Source of the DNA: Hyphomicrobiaceae bacterium
GTDB taxonomy: Bacteria; Pseudomonadota; Alphaproteobacteria; Rhizobiales; Hyphomicrobiaceae
Direction: 5' to 3'
Length of the DNA stretch: 64,000 nt
NCBI GenBank assembly: GCA_022842785.1
Contig: JALHOW010000005.1
Location: 62,001 to 126,000 of the forward strand
The first letter of the stretch is position 1. Each line of letters starts with the position of its first letter. Under the pieces are notes generated by a model. The model was given only the letters and a program-made list of their open reading frames with translations, did no database searches and was not told where the DNA came from. Both the position numbers and the translations under genes were made by a program. Below, piece by piece: positions 38,660-47,944 of this stretch.

Positions 38660-40984
38660 GTGCCGTACGCGGTTATTCTTTTGATTGTGGTTTCAGCCAT
38701 TTGGTCCATCTCGCGGCCCGCGTTGGCAGATGCGAAAGCACGCATCCTTCTCCTATATCCGTATAATGAGACATTTCCAGCCAGCACCCAGGCCGGAGAT
38801 GCGGCGCGACAACGTCTCTCGGAACACTTCGGCAACAACGTAGATGTGTATTCCTTTTTTCTGGATTTGGCCCGCTTTCCCGATGAATCACATAAGCAGC
38901 AGGCGGCCGATTACCTTGCGGCTAAATACAGGCTGAGCCAGCCGGATCTCGTCATTGCACTGGGGGAATCCACGCTGGATTTCACCCTGCAATATCGGAA
39001 CGCACTCGGCGCAGATAAACCCATCGTGTACTGCTGTGTTCCAACCAGCGTCGCGAACGCTCTGGAACCAGCGCCCAAGGTCTTTGGCGTCGTAAGCGAC
39101 TTCGATGCCGGAAAGACCATGGATCTGGCACTGCGGCTCCAGCCGACCGCACGACATCTCGTGGTGGTCTCAGGCAGCTCGGGTCTCGACCGCCAATGGA
39201 TGCAACACGCGCGAGCGGCGCTCACGCGGCACGAAGCGCGCTTGGACACGGCATATCTTGTCGGCTTGCCACCACCAGAGCTTCTTCGCAGGGTATCGGA
39301 AGTCAGCCGCGACACGATCATTCTCATGCTCGCCTACTTCATGGACAACACGGGCGAGAGCTACATTCCGAAGGAGATTGCGGCCGAGGTCGCCAGGGCT
39401 GCTGCCGCGCCGAGCTATAGCGTCTTCGGCACGATGCTCGGTGAGGGCATCGTAGGCGGCTACATGGACACGTTCGAAGACGCCGGCAGACTGGCCGCAG
39501 ATGTCTCGCTTCGAGTGCTGGCCAGCACCGATCAGAGTAATGTACCAGCGCTGACGACGACAGATCACGGGTATCGCGTGGACGCGCGCCAGCTCGAACG
39601 CTGGGCCTTACTGAGGAGCGCACTGCCCGCAGGCACGACGGTGAGCTTCGAAGCGTCGACGCTGTGGGACAGTCATCGCGAAGCGGTGCTCGGGACGCTC
39701 GCCATCTTCGGCGCGGCAATTCTTGCACTCACTATTCTGCTGGCCCAGATCGGCAGACGGCGAAAGGCGGAGACTTACCTCAAGGATAGCGAAGAGCGCC
39801 TGAACTTCGCGGCGGCCTCCGGAGGCATAGGCCTGTGGCAGTACGATATCGGCAAGAACGAACTCTGGTCGTCCGAGCACTGCCGCACGATGTTCGGACT
39901 GTCGCCGGACTGCCCGTTGACCACTGACGTCCTGCTGCGTCGCGTGCATCCGGCCGACCGGCATGTTGCTTCGGCATCGATCCGCGCCGCCACGTACGGC
40001 CTGCTCGCCGAAACCATGATCGAGTTTCGGATCGTGCGCCCCGACGGGCAGGTGCGCTGGATACAGGGACGTGGACACAGCACATTCGATGGCCATGGCA
40101 ACGCCATTCGCGTCAGTGGCATCTTTCGTGACCTGACGGCCTACAGGGCCGCTCAGAGGGAGGCGAAAGATCTCTCACAGCGCATCCTGAGCATTCAGGA
40201 CGAGGAACGGCAGCGCATCGCGCAGGAGCTTCACGATTCGACAGCCCAGCACCTGGCCGCGATCAACCTCAATTTGATGGCGCTCCGCGGCGCAAGCAAT
40301 CCTGCGGAGAAGACCGTTCCCTTGTTTGCCGATATTCAGGGCTCGCTGATCGCCGCCATGAACGAGCTGCGGACATTCACATATCTGCTCTATCCGCAGG
40401 AGATCTCGCGCGATGGACTTTTGGAAACACTCGGGCGGTACATCACGGGCTTCAGCCGGCGTACCGGCCTCCAGGTCAAGTTGCGGATCACAGAGAATCT
40501 GGAGGACCTCTCGCCAACCATCCAGCATTCCCTGATGCGCATCGTTCAAGAATCTCTGGCCAACGTACACCGCCATGCGTCGGCATCCCGCGTCACGATC
40601 AAGCTCCTGCACAGTGCCAATCGGGTACATCTGCTCATCGCCGACAACGGAGTCGGACTGAAGCACTCACCAACCATGGGCGACGAAGAGAACTCGGCCC
40701 TTCCACTCGGTGTCGGCATCCCGGGAATGGCCGCACGCGCCAGACAGCTCGGTGGAAAGCTCGATGTGCGGAGCAAGCCGACCGGCACACTCGTGCACGC
40801 GGTTTTGCCGCTTGATCTTGCGCACGAAGTCGCCGTGCTCAGGACCGTCGCCATAGATCCGCAGAATGGTGTTCGTCGCGTCGCCGAGCATCGAGCGTCG
40901 GGAGGCAGCGCAGGCACTGCGAGTACGGATGCAACCAAGACGCGGCGTTGGGCAAAGGCGCAACAGCAGCAGCATCAGCATTGA
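38660..40984 (+). CDS. sensor histidine kinase: ABC-substrate-binding-like sensor + TM + PAS + HisKA_3/HATPase
   Basis: N-term ARILLLYPYNETFPASTQAGDAARQRL...GVVSDFDAGKTMDLALRL; PAS/PAC YDIGKNELWSSEHCRTMFGL...IRVSGIFRDLTAYRAA; ERQRIAQELHDSTAQHLAAINLNL. Confidence 0.87.
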   Translation: MPYAVILLIVVSAIWSISRPALADAKARILLLYPYNETFPASTQAGDAARQRLSEHFGNNVDVYSFFLDLARFPDESHKQQAADYLAAKYRLSQPDLVIALGESTLDFTLQYRNALGADKPIVYCCVPTSVANALEPAPKVFGVVSDFDAGKTMDLALRLQPTARHLVVVSGSSGLDRQWMQHARAALTRHEARLDTAYLVGLPPPELLRRVSEVSRDTIILMLAYFMDNTGESYIPKEIAAEVARAAAAPSYSVFGTMLGEGIVGGYMDTFEDAGRLAADVSLRVLASTDQSNVPALTTTDHGYRVDARQLERWALLRSALPAGTTVSFEASTLWDSHREAVLGTLAIFGAAILALTILLAQIGRRRKAETYLKDSEERLNFAAASGGIGLWQYDIGKNELWSSEHCRTMFGLSPDCPLTTDVLLRRVHPADRHVASASIRAATYGLLAETMIEFRIVRPDGQVRWIQGRGHSTFDGHGNAIRVSGIFRDLTAYRAAQREAKDLSQRILSIQDEERQRIAQELHDSTAQHLAAINLNLMALRGASNPAEKTVPLFADIQGSLIAAMNELRTFTYLLYPQEISRDGLLETLGRYITGFSRRTGLQVKLRITENLEDLSPTIQHSLMRIVQESLANVHRHASASRVTIKLLHSANRVHLLIADNGVGLKHSPTMGDEENSALPLGVGIPGMAARARQLGGKLDVRSKPTGTLVHAVLPLDLAHEVAVLRTVAIDPQNGVRRVAEHRASGGSAGTASTDATKTRRWAKAQQQQHQH

Positions 40985-41276
40985 TGACCTCGACGCTGTA
41001 ATACCCGCTTGGGCCGCGGACGCCTGGTCTCTGAAGCTGAAGACAGCTTGCGCGCCGCACTTCCAGTAGCTCCCTCTGAGATGCGCGCGCGTGCTTCATG
41101 CAGGCACGCCCGTCAGGGTTGCCGGCACCAAATTTAGGCACTCCTCCCGATATCTCCCACTGCATCCGTGGGCGACGCTTGACCCCGCCCGCGAAGCAGG
41201 CGCCTGACCTCCGACGATTATCGCGCTCGAGGCGACTCTGGTCGCGCGGAGCACCGCCAAAGAAGAGGACGGCTCA

Positions 41277-42386
41277 ATGGCCAGCAACATAGTTTCCACA
41301 ATCTCAGAGTTCTTGACCCCCGACATACTGGGCAAGATCGCAAGTGCCTCAGGCCTCGATCGCTTGATGGCCCAGAAAGTCGCCGGCGCCGCGGTTCCGA
41401 CTTTGCTCGGCAGCCTGGCAGAACTCGCAAGCAAGCCTGGTGGTGCTCGCAGACTGATGAGTGTCGTAACGGATCTGCCCGCTGATTCACTGGAGTACCT
41501 CTCGAGTAGCCTCATCGGCCCCGCACAGTCCGCCTCTCACGGCAATGTTCTTCTGTCCTCTCTGCTCGGCGGCAGTACGCCAAACCTCCTATCCGCCGGT
41601 ATCGGGCGTTTCCTCGGGATCAACGCGAGTGCCGTCCAAACCGTTCTGGGGCTCGTTACGCCGTTGGTACTGGGTTGTCTCGGGCGTGTGCAGCGCGCTC
41701 AAGGACTGGACACTGACGGACTCGCGCGTCTGCTGACCGATCAAAAGGACAACATCGCCAATGCCATGCCCGAGGGCTTATCGAGCCTTCTCGGAGAGAG
41801 TACGCACACAACAACTGGTGCAGGACCGCAACCGATCACACGCGCCGCGACTCGGGCGGAACCTCCCGGCATCCCCCCATCACGTTCCGGAGCCGATGCG
41901 ACGAAGCGTGCAACTTGGCCCTATTGGGCATTTGCGCTTGTGGCACTGAGCGGCCTCTTGTGGTCGTTCCTGCCACGCGGAGACAACGCAATCGAACAAG
42001 CTTCGGTGGCGCCGACACCATCGCGCGAAGTCTCGACGCCCGCACCGGGCGCCGACGTCAAGACGGTGTACATCACCCGCCCCGCCGCGAACTGGGTATC
42101 GATCGGCAAGTCCCCCAACGACTACGTTGATCGGGAAATATACAACGCACGCGGCGAGAGCCTCGGCACTGTGCGCGATCTTCTCGTCGCCCAGGATGGC
42201 AGGGCAGCTGCAGCCGTCATTCGCGTGGGACGCTATCTTGGCATCGGCGAGAAGGATATCGCAGTGCCATTCACCGCGATCCGCGTGGAGCAGCGCAACG
42301 GCAATCCCCACATGGTGATCGACCTGATGAGAGACGCGCTGCAGACCGCACCGGCTTACGAGAGCCTCCCAGCAGCCAGGCAGTAG
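41277..42386 (+). CDS. DUF937-like N-terminus + TM + PRC-barrel-like C-terminus
   Basis: MASNIVSTISEFLTPDILGKIASASGLDRLMAQKVAGAAVPTLLGSLAELAS; C-term IYNARGESLGTVRDLLVAQDGRAAAAVIRVGRYLGIGEKDIAVPFTAI. Confidence 0.8.
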   Translation: MASNIVSTISEFLTPDILGKIASASGLDRLMAQKVAGAAVPTLLGSLAELASKPGGARRLMSVVTDLPADSLEYLSSSLIGPAQSASHGNVLLSSLLGGSTPNLLSAGIGRFLGINASAVQTVLGLVTPLVLGCLGRVQRAQGLDTDGLARLLTDQKDNIANAMPEGLSSLLGESTHTTTGAGPQPITRAATRAEPPGIPPSRSGADATKRATWPYWAFALVALSGLLWSFLPRGDNAIEQASVAPTPSREVSTPAPGADVKTVYITRPAANWVSIGKSPNDYVDREIYNARGESLGTVRDLLVAQDGRAAAAVIRVGRYLGIGEKDIAVPFTAIRVEQRNGNPHMVIDLMRDALQTAPAYESLPAARQ

Positions 42387-42398
42387 CTGGCAACCTGA

Positions 42399-42434
42399 CA
42401 GGTGGCAGCGCAGATCCCGCTGCCACCTGCTTTT
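42399..42434 (+). terminator. rho-independent-type terminator
   Basis: CAGGTGGCAGCG-CAGATCC-CGCTGCCACCTG-CTTTT: perfect 12-bp stem just after the stop at 42386. Confidence 0.85.
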
Positions 42435-42448
42435 GCAGAAGCCCGACC

Positions 42449-42541
42449 ATGACAACCGACATTGCGCGACGCAGCATCATATTTGTCGCCGGCCACGTCG
42501 CATTCATCGCGCTGGCCGTCATGATCTCGGGCGCCGATTGA
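42449..42541 (+). CDS. possible 30-aa single-TM microprotein
   Basis: ATG...TGA: MTTDIARRSIIFVAGHVAFIALAVMISGAD; no strong RBS; immediately after a terminator. Confidence 0.25.
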   Translation: MTTDIARRSIIFVAGHVAFIALAVMISGAD

Positions 42542-42780
42542 CACATACCCGCGAACGCATTCGCGCCGTGTCGACGCTGCGCTCCTCTGCGTAGTTGAAC
42601 GCAGCGCCACTCGAAAGCGTGGAACGCGCGCCATGCGCAGCGTGATAGGTGGATACGCCAGTACTTCTCCAGGAGATACCCGAGGCCAATTTGGGGTTAT
42701 CCCTGATGGGAGTCACCACGAGGCCACCTCACAATACGTACGCTTGGATCGACGTCGATCTGATCTGTATGGAGTACGAC

Positions 42781-43116
42781 ATGATCACCAAACTAACGCG
42801 AATAATCGCTGCAGGTATGCTGGGTGCGGCTGTTCTTGGTTCGGCGGCAGTCGCTCAGGAGTTCGACAACAAGAAGTTCTTCAATGAACTTACGAGTCGC
42901 GGCGTGAGCACCGGCACTCTCGATCCGGACAAGTTCTTCGAGGAGATGCGCGCAACGGGTGCAAGTGCCCAGGCGCCCTTCTCAGCAGATAAGTTCTTCC
43001 AGGAGCTCCAGGCACGCGGCGCTTCAACGCCGGTCGGCTTCGATGCGAGGGGCTTCTTCGATGATCTGGCTGCAACGGGCGCAAAGGCACCGGACATCGT
43101 GAGCACTGGTAGGTAG
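42781..43116 (+). CDS. predicted exported 111-aa protein with four ~20-aa FF repeats (paralog of 11321-11656)
   Basis: MITKLTRIIAAGMLGAAVLGSAAVAQE FDNKKFFNELTSRGVSTGT LDPDKFFEEMRATGASAQAP FSADKFFQELQARGASTPVG FDARGFFDDLAATGAKAPDI; GGAG 6 nt before ATG. Confidence 0.88.
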   Translation: MITKLTRIIAAGMLGAAVLGSAAVAQEFDNKKFFNELTSRGVSTGTLDPDKFFEEMRATGASAQAPFSADKFFQELQARGASTPVGFDARGFFDDLAATGAKAPDIVSTGR

Positions 43117-43257
43117 GGATTACTGCACGACGATGGCCTACTGAAGCAGCGGCGGCGCGAGGCGTCAATCCGCGCCGTCGACGCACGTTGCCAGCCTGCC
43201 CACGCACTTTTGCGTATGGCGGTCGCACCAGCTTCTTCTCTCCGAGGAGTACAGGTT

Positions 43258-44691
43258 ATGGGACTGCAATCTCGCTGGTCCATGCGCTATGCCGCAACTG
43301 CAATTGCCTTGGTAATGACGCTTCCCGCCCTCTCCAGCAGCTCGGCGAACGAGCAGCAGAGACTGCGCCACTCGTTCGCCGAGGCCATAAAGAGGTCCTT
43401 GCCAAGCGTCGTCGGCATCCAGGTCAAAGGTGAAGAGCACGTCGAGGAAACGAACGCGTTCTTCAACCATCCAGTGACGTTCAGCGAGGGCAAAGAGGCG
43501 ACCAAGGGCAAGACGCGTACGGTTGGCTCGATCGGCTCTGGTGTGATCGTCGCAGCGACCGCTACCACAGGTCTGATCGTAACGAACTTTCACGTCATCG
43601 AGGGTGCAGACCGCATAGGCGTCCGGCTGAACGACGGCCGAGCATTCGAAGCAAAGCTGATCGGCCGTGATGCGCCGACGGATATCGCCGTCCTTGCACT
43701 CGAAGCTCCCCGGCTCTCGCCTATTCGTCTTGGAACGCGCGCGCCACTGCAAGTTGGCGACCTCGTCATTGCGATTGGCTCACCGCTCGGTCTCGAGTCC
43801 ACAGCGACGCTCGGGATGATCAGCAATTTGTTCCGATCATCCGTCCACTATCGGAACTTCGAGGGCTACATTCAGCACGACGCCTCGGTCAATCCCGGCA
43901 ATTCCGGCGGTGCTCTCCTCAATGAGGATGGCGAGCTGATCGGCATCAACACTGCCATAAAGAGCCCGAGCGGCGGCAATGTGGGCCTGGCGTTCGCCCA
44001 GCCCGTCGGTCTGGCCATGAAGATCGGCGACCAGATCATCAAGCACGGCCGCGTTCTCCGTGGAGACATTGGCGTCTCATCGTCGGATGTCACACCGAGA
44101 ATTGCTGCAGAGTACAACCTGGATGTCTCGCAGGGAGCCGTGCTTACCAGAGTTACAGCGGGCTCTCCGGCGGAGAAAGCCGGATTGAAGGTCGGCGATG
44201 CCGTGATCGAAGTCGGAATCTTCAAGCCCGATACATTCTCGGCGAAGTCCGAAGCCATGATGGTGCCCATAATTTCCGGACGCAATCTCGAAGCAGCACT
44301 CGGCATTCATGGCGTCGGCGACAAGCTGCTGTTGAGATTTCGCCGCGGAACGGAAACCGAGCTTTCCGAAGTCGTGTTCGGCCCGTTGCCGGAACCAAAG
44401 CGATACGAGGCACCCGCAAATTCTGGCCGCTTACGGGGGCTCGTCGTCACGGAGCTTGGGCCGCAGAATGCCAAGTTCGGCGAAGTGAGCGGCGTGCTCG
44501 TGGTGGATACGAAACCCCGCTCGGCGTCGGAATTTGCCGGCTTCCTTCCGAACGACATCATCACGCATGTGCACACCCGAACCATCCGCACGCCCGAGGA
44601 CCTGTTCGAACTCAGTGCGGATAGCCCGGAGACTCCCGAGATCCGCCTGATCAGGGGCGATACGCCGCTGCGTTTCAAGCTGCCGTTCTGA
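43258..44691 (+). CDS. DegP/HtrA-like periplasmic serine protease with PDZ domains
   Basis: TNFHVIEGADRI, TDIAVLAL, QHDASVNPGNSGGALLNEDGELIGINTAI (catalytic GNSGG). Confidence 0.93.
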   Translation: MGLQSRWSMRYAATAIALVMTLPALSSSSANEQQRLRHSFAEAIKRSLPSVVGIQVKGEEHVEETNAFFNHPVTFSEGKEATKGKTRTVGSIGSGVIVAATATTGLIVTNFHVIEGADRIGVRLNDGRAFEAKLIGRDAPTDIAVLALEAPRLSPIRLGTRAPLQVGDLVIAIGSPLGLESTATLGMISNLFRSSVHYRNFEGYIQHDASVNPGNSGGALLNEDGELIGINTAIKSPSGGNVGLAFAQPVGLAMKIGDQIIKHGRVLRGDIGVSSSDVTPRIAAEYNLDVSQGAVLTRVTAGSPAEKAGLKVGDAVIEVGIFKPDTFSAKSEAMMVPIISGRNLEAALGIHGVGDKLLLRFRRGTETELSEVVFGPLPEPKRYEAPANSGRLRGLVVTELGPQNAKFGEVSGVLVVDTKPRSASEFAGFLPNDIITHVHTRTIRTPEDLFELSADSPETPEIRLIRGDTPLRFKLPF

Positions 44692-44986
44692 AGCATTTGA
44701 CGGAGCCGCAGCGGCGGCGTGGCTGACGCTGGGGTGCGCATCGGCAGATGATGGAGTGCCTTTCAGGGTTGCCCCCGATGGCTCAGCGATGGCGGAGGAA
44801 TGAAGATCGATGCTGAGCCGGTCATGCGTGCAAGGTCCATGCGAGCGACGCCAACCGCGGTGCGATGGCGCCTAGCATTTCCGGTCGCAGCAGTGAAATC
44901 GGATGCCCAGCCGGAGCCTGGCGGAAGTCAGATCGCGATTGACGCCAGAGCCTCGCGGTTGGGCAAGAGATAGTGGAGGCCAGAAA

Positions 44987-45220
44987 ATGAAAGTTATCAG
45001 CGCAGCTCTCATTGCTGTTGGTTTGCTCGCGGTCTCGTCGTTCGATCCATTCAACGACCCGCGCCTGGCACTGCCGCGTTCGGCGGATACTCAACAGTCG
45101 AGCCTCATGACGGGGAATGCCGTCGTGGCCCAGGCGCCCGGCACATGCTGCAACGACGACTTCCGTCAGGCACTGCCACTGTCGGAGACACCAGTCGACC
45201 CCGAAGTGGTCAAACCGTAG
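44987..45220 (+). CDS. small predicted secreted protein (77 aa)
   Basis: MKVISAALIAVGLLAVSSFDPFNDPRLALPRSADTQQSSLMTGNAVVAQAPGTCCNDDFRQALPLSETPVDPEVVKP. Confidence 0.45.
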   Translation: MKVISAALIAVGLLAVSSFDPFNDPRLALPRSADTQQSSLMTGNAVVAQAPGTCCNDDFRQALPLSETPVDPEVVKP

Positions 45221-45277
45221 TGCGATGACCATTGAGGCGCAGCGGCTGTGCCTACACGAAGAATTTGATCCTGGGTC

Positions 45278-45320
45278 GGCCGACGGCCGTTGCCTGCGGG
45301 CAGATGTGCCGTCGGCCCTT
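45278..45320 (+). terminator. possible terminator hairpin
   Basis: GGCCGACGGC...GCCGTCGGCC then CTTT; 10-bp perfect stem but a 20-nt loop. Confidence 0.4.
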
Positions 45321-45337
45321 TGCGTGGTGAAATCGCG

Positions 45338-45625
45338 ATGCCATCGATCGGCCAGATTATCGTTTGGATTGTGATCGGACTGATCGGCGGCAGTCTGGCT
45401 GGTTATCTGATCAAGCGGGACACAAAGGGGTTCGGCTTGATGCAGAACCTGGCGCTAGGCCTTTTGGGAGGCTTGGCAGGAGGTTTCCTGTTCCGCGTGC
45501 TCGGTCTGTTCGAGCAACTCGATCGCTATGCGGTTTCGCTACGCGATGTCGCCGCTGCACTTATCGGCTCACTGCTCGTGCTGGCTGTGCTTTGGTACTG
45601 GGGGCGGCCCCAAAGTCTGAGCTGA
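45338..45625 (+). CDS. GlsB/YeaQ/YmgE-like (transglycosylase-associated) small membrane protein
   Basis: MPSIGQIIVWIVIGLIGGSLAGYLIKRDTKGFGLMQNLALGLLGGLAGGFLF. Confidence 0.75.
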   Translation: MPSIGQIIVWIVIGLIGGSLAGYLIKRDTKGFGLMQNLALGLLGGLAGGFLFRVLGLFEQLDRYAVSLRDVAAALIGSLLVLAVLWYWGRPQSLS

Positions 45626-45639
45626 TCCACGCAGGCCCC

Positions 45640-47871
45640 TCACTTCCTTTCGAGCTCGTGTACATGAGACCACTCTCCGCTCGGTGGTAAGTGGAGAAGC
45701 GCCCCGCAGCGCTGCAGAAAGAAACGGGCGGGCGGATCGTGCGGCGCAATCTGCTCGAAGAAGCGGCCGGCGCCTGCAAAATCCTTCGACCTCCAGCAGC
45801 GGAGCCCATCCGCATAGATCTGCATGATCGAGCGGCTCTCGTCGGTGATCTCGCCGGCAAGCCCGATCGGCTCGTAGATGCGTACCGGGCTCGATCGCCC
45901 CACGACCCTGATGGTGTCGATCTCACGCCACGCGACGGCCGGTCCTGCGAGTTGCACGGTGGCTTCCGAGGCAAGTATTGCCGTGCCGTAGAATTTGTTC
46001 GCACCCTCGATGCGCGATGCGAGGTTCGCGCTGTCCCCGACGACGGTGTAGTTGAAGCGTCGCTTTGAGCCGATGTTGCCGACAATACCCGTGCCTGAAT
46101 TGAGGCCAATCCGCTGCTCGAGCGAGCGACCTCGCACCGCGAGGCCTGCCGCATTCATCTCACGCAACCGCGTGCGCGCCGTCATCGCGGCCTTGACGGC
46201 ATTGAGCGCGTGCTGCGCATCATCCGCGGGAGCGCCGAACACGCCGTCGATCGCGTCGCCGATGTATTTGTCGATGAAGCCTTCATGAGCCATGACGATA
46301 TCGGTCATGGCGGTCAGGTACTCGTTCATCAGGGTCACGAGTTCCTGCGGCTCGAGATCCTCGGAGAGCTTGCTGAAGCCGGCAAGGTCGGACCTGTAGA
46401 GGGTTACGGTGCGCCGCTCGCCACCAAGGCGAAGCCTCTCGGGGTGGCGCGCCAACTCCTCGACGATGCTGGGCGCCATGTAGTGGCTGAACGCCTGGCG
46501 CACGCGATTGCGCTCGCGCGTCGTGTGGAAATAGAAGAAGCCCGTGCAGAAGATGTAGAGGCCGGTCAGAGTGAAGGCCGGAAAGGATGGGTCGAGGAGC
46601 GAGCCCGTAGAAGCGCGCGCCCACCAGGCAAGCGACAGCACGGCGATCATTGTCGCAGCGCCCATGACGGCGCCGAGAACCGGACCTGAGCGGAATACGA
46701 GAATAGCCAGAAGAAGACCGGCCAGGGTCGTGAACACCACCTCCAGCCCCGTGGAGAGATCCGGCCGATGCAGCATGTTGCCGGCGATGATCTGCTCGAT
46801 CGCCTGGGCATGAATCTCGACACCGGCGACGACCGAACCAAGTGGCGTCGCGCGGAGATCGAACAGGCCAGGAGCGCTCGTGCCGACGAGCACGATGCGA
46901 TCCGCGATGTCCTCGCGCGCAACACGGTCCTCGATCACATCGACGGCAGAACGGAAGCGGTTCGCATCATGCGGCGTAAAAGACAGCCACATCTGTCCGG
47001 CATGATCCGTCGGCACGAGGTACTTACCGATGCGCACCGAAGTGATCCCGGTCTCGCCGACGAATGGCGTTTCCCCGCTCGCCGTCGATGAGCGCACCGC
47101 GATGGTGTTCGCGCCAGTCGCAAGACGCATCGTCTCCGACACGAGCGACGGCGCCAGCGCGCTGCCGAGCCGTACCAGCATCGGCACCTTGCGCACGACC
47201 TGATCATGCTCGGGAAACCAGTTGAGGACACCGAGCCCGGCCGCCGCCTCCTGCAAAACAGGCGTGTTGCCCGTCACCGCAGGTAGAAAGGGGCAGTGAC
47301 GCCCGGGATCCGTGCCGAGCAACGCAAATCCGGCCTTCGACACGTTCGGGGCTTCAGGCGCCCCACCCCGCCCGATAAGGCCGAGCACGACGGGGGCCGC
47401 TTCCATGGATCGGGCAAGCCGCTGTTCGCCGGACGGGAGAGCGGCCAGCTTCTGCACGAGCAGTTGCATATCCGGCGCCGCTCGGATGGCGGGCGGGAGC
47501 ACGGACAATGCATCCGGCTCGGTGCTGGCCAGTACGATATCGAAGGCGATAACTTTGGCGCCGCTCGCCTTGAGCCTCTCGACCAGCTCGGCCAGAATAT
47601 CTCGGCGCCAGGGCCACGCGCCCAACGCCGCAATCGAGCGCTCATCGATATCAATGATGCGAACGGGGTAGGTCGGGTCGGCTTGGCGTGGCTGGAGCTG
47701 CTGCAGCGTGTCGAACGCGATCAGCCGGACCCTCGCCAGAGGCTCGGGATCCAGCCAACGCACGACGGCCGCTGCCCCGAGCGCCAGCAAAACCGCCAGC
47801 CAGTACATCGCACGCGTGCGCAAGAATCCCTCAAGATGTTGGGCGGCCTGCGCCCGGGCCCGCTGGCCCAA
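45640..47871 (-). CDS. CHASE2-domain adenylate/guanylate cyclase
   Basis: N-term CHASE2 (RIIDIDERSIAALGAWPWRRDILAELVERL), three TMs, cyclase LYRSDLAGFSKLSEDLEPQELVTLMNEYLTAMTDIVMAHEGFIDKYIGDAIDGVFGAP. Confidence 0.93.
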   Translation of the reverse strand: MGQRARAQAAQHLEGFLRTRAMYWLAVLLALGAAAVVRWLDPEPLARVRLIAFDTLQQLQPRQADPTYPVRIIDIDERSIAALGAWPWRRDILAELVERLKASGAKVIAFDIVLASTEPDALSVLPPAIRAAPDMQLLVQKLAALPSGEQRLARSMEAAPVVLGLIGRGGAPEAPNVSKAGFALLGTDPGRHCPFLPAVTGNTPVLQEAAAGLGVLNWFPEHDQVVRKVPMLVRLGSALAPSLVSETMRLATGANTIAVRSSTASGETPFVGETGITSVRIGKYLVPTDHAGQMWLSFTPHDANRFRSAVDVIEDRVAREDIADRIVLVGTSAPGLFDLRATPLGSVVAGVEIHAQAIEQIIAGNMLHRPDLSTGLEVVFTTLAGLLLAILVFRSGPVLGAVMGAATMIAVLSLAWWARASTGSLLDPSFPAFTLTGLYIFCTGFFYFHTTRERNRVRQAFSHYMAPSIVEELARHPERLRLGGERRTVTLYRSDLAGFSKLSEDLEPQELVTLMNEYLTAMTDIVMAHEGFIDKYIGDAIDGVFGAPADDAQHALNAVKAAMTARTRLREMNAAGLAVRGRSLEQRIGLNSGTGIVGNIGSKRRFNYTVVGDSANLASRIEGANKFYGTAILASEATVQLAGPAVAWREIDTIRVVGRSSPVRIYEPIGLAGEITDESRSIMQIYADGLRCWRSKDFAGAGRFFEQIAPHDPPARFFLQRCGALLHLPPSGEWSHVHELERK

Positions 47872-47944
47872 TCTCTTGTACGCTCAGTGAACCCCATGGT
47901 ACCGTTGTCTATGAAGAAAAATCTATTCTCATGTGGGAGGTAAC

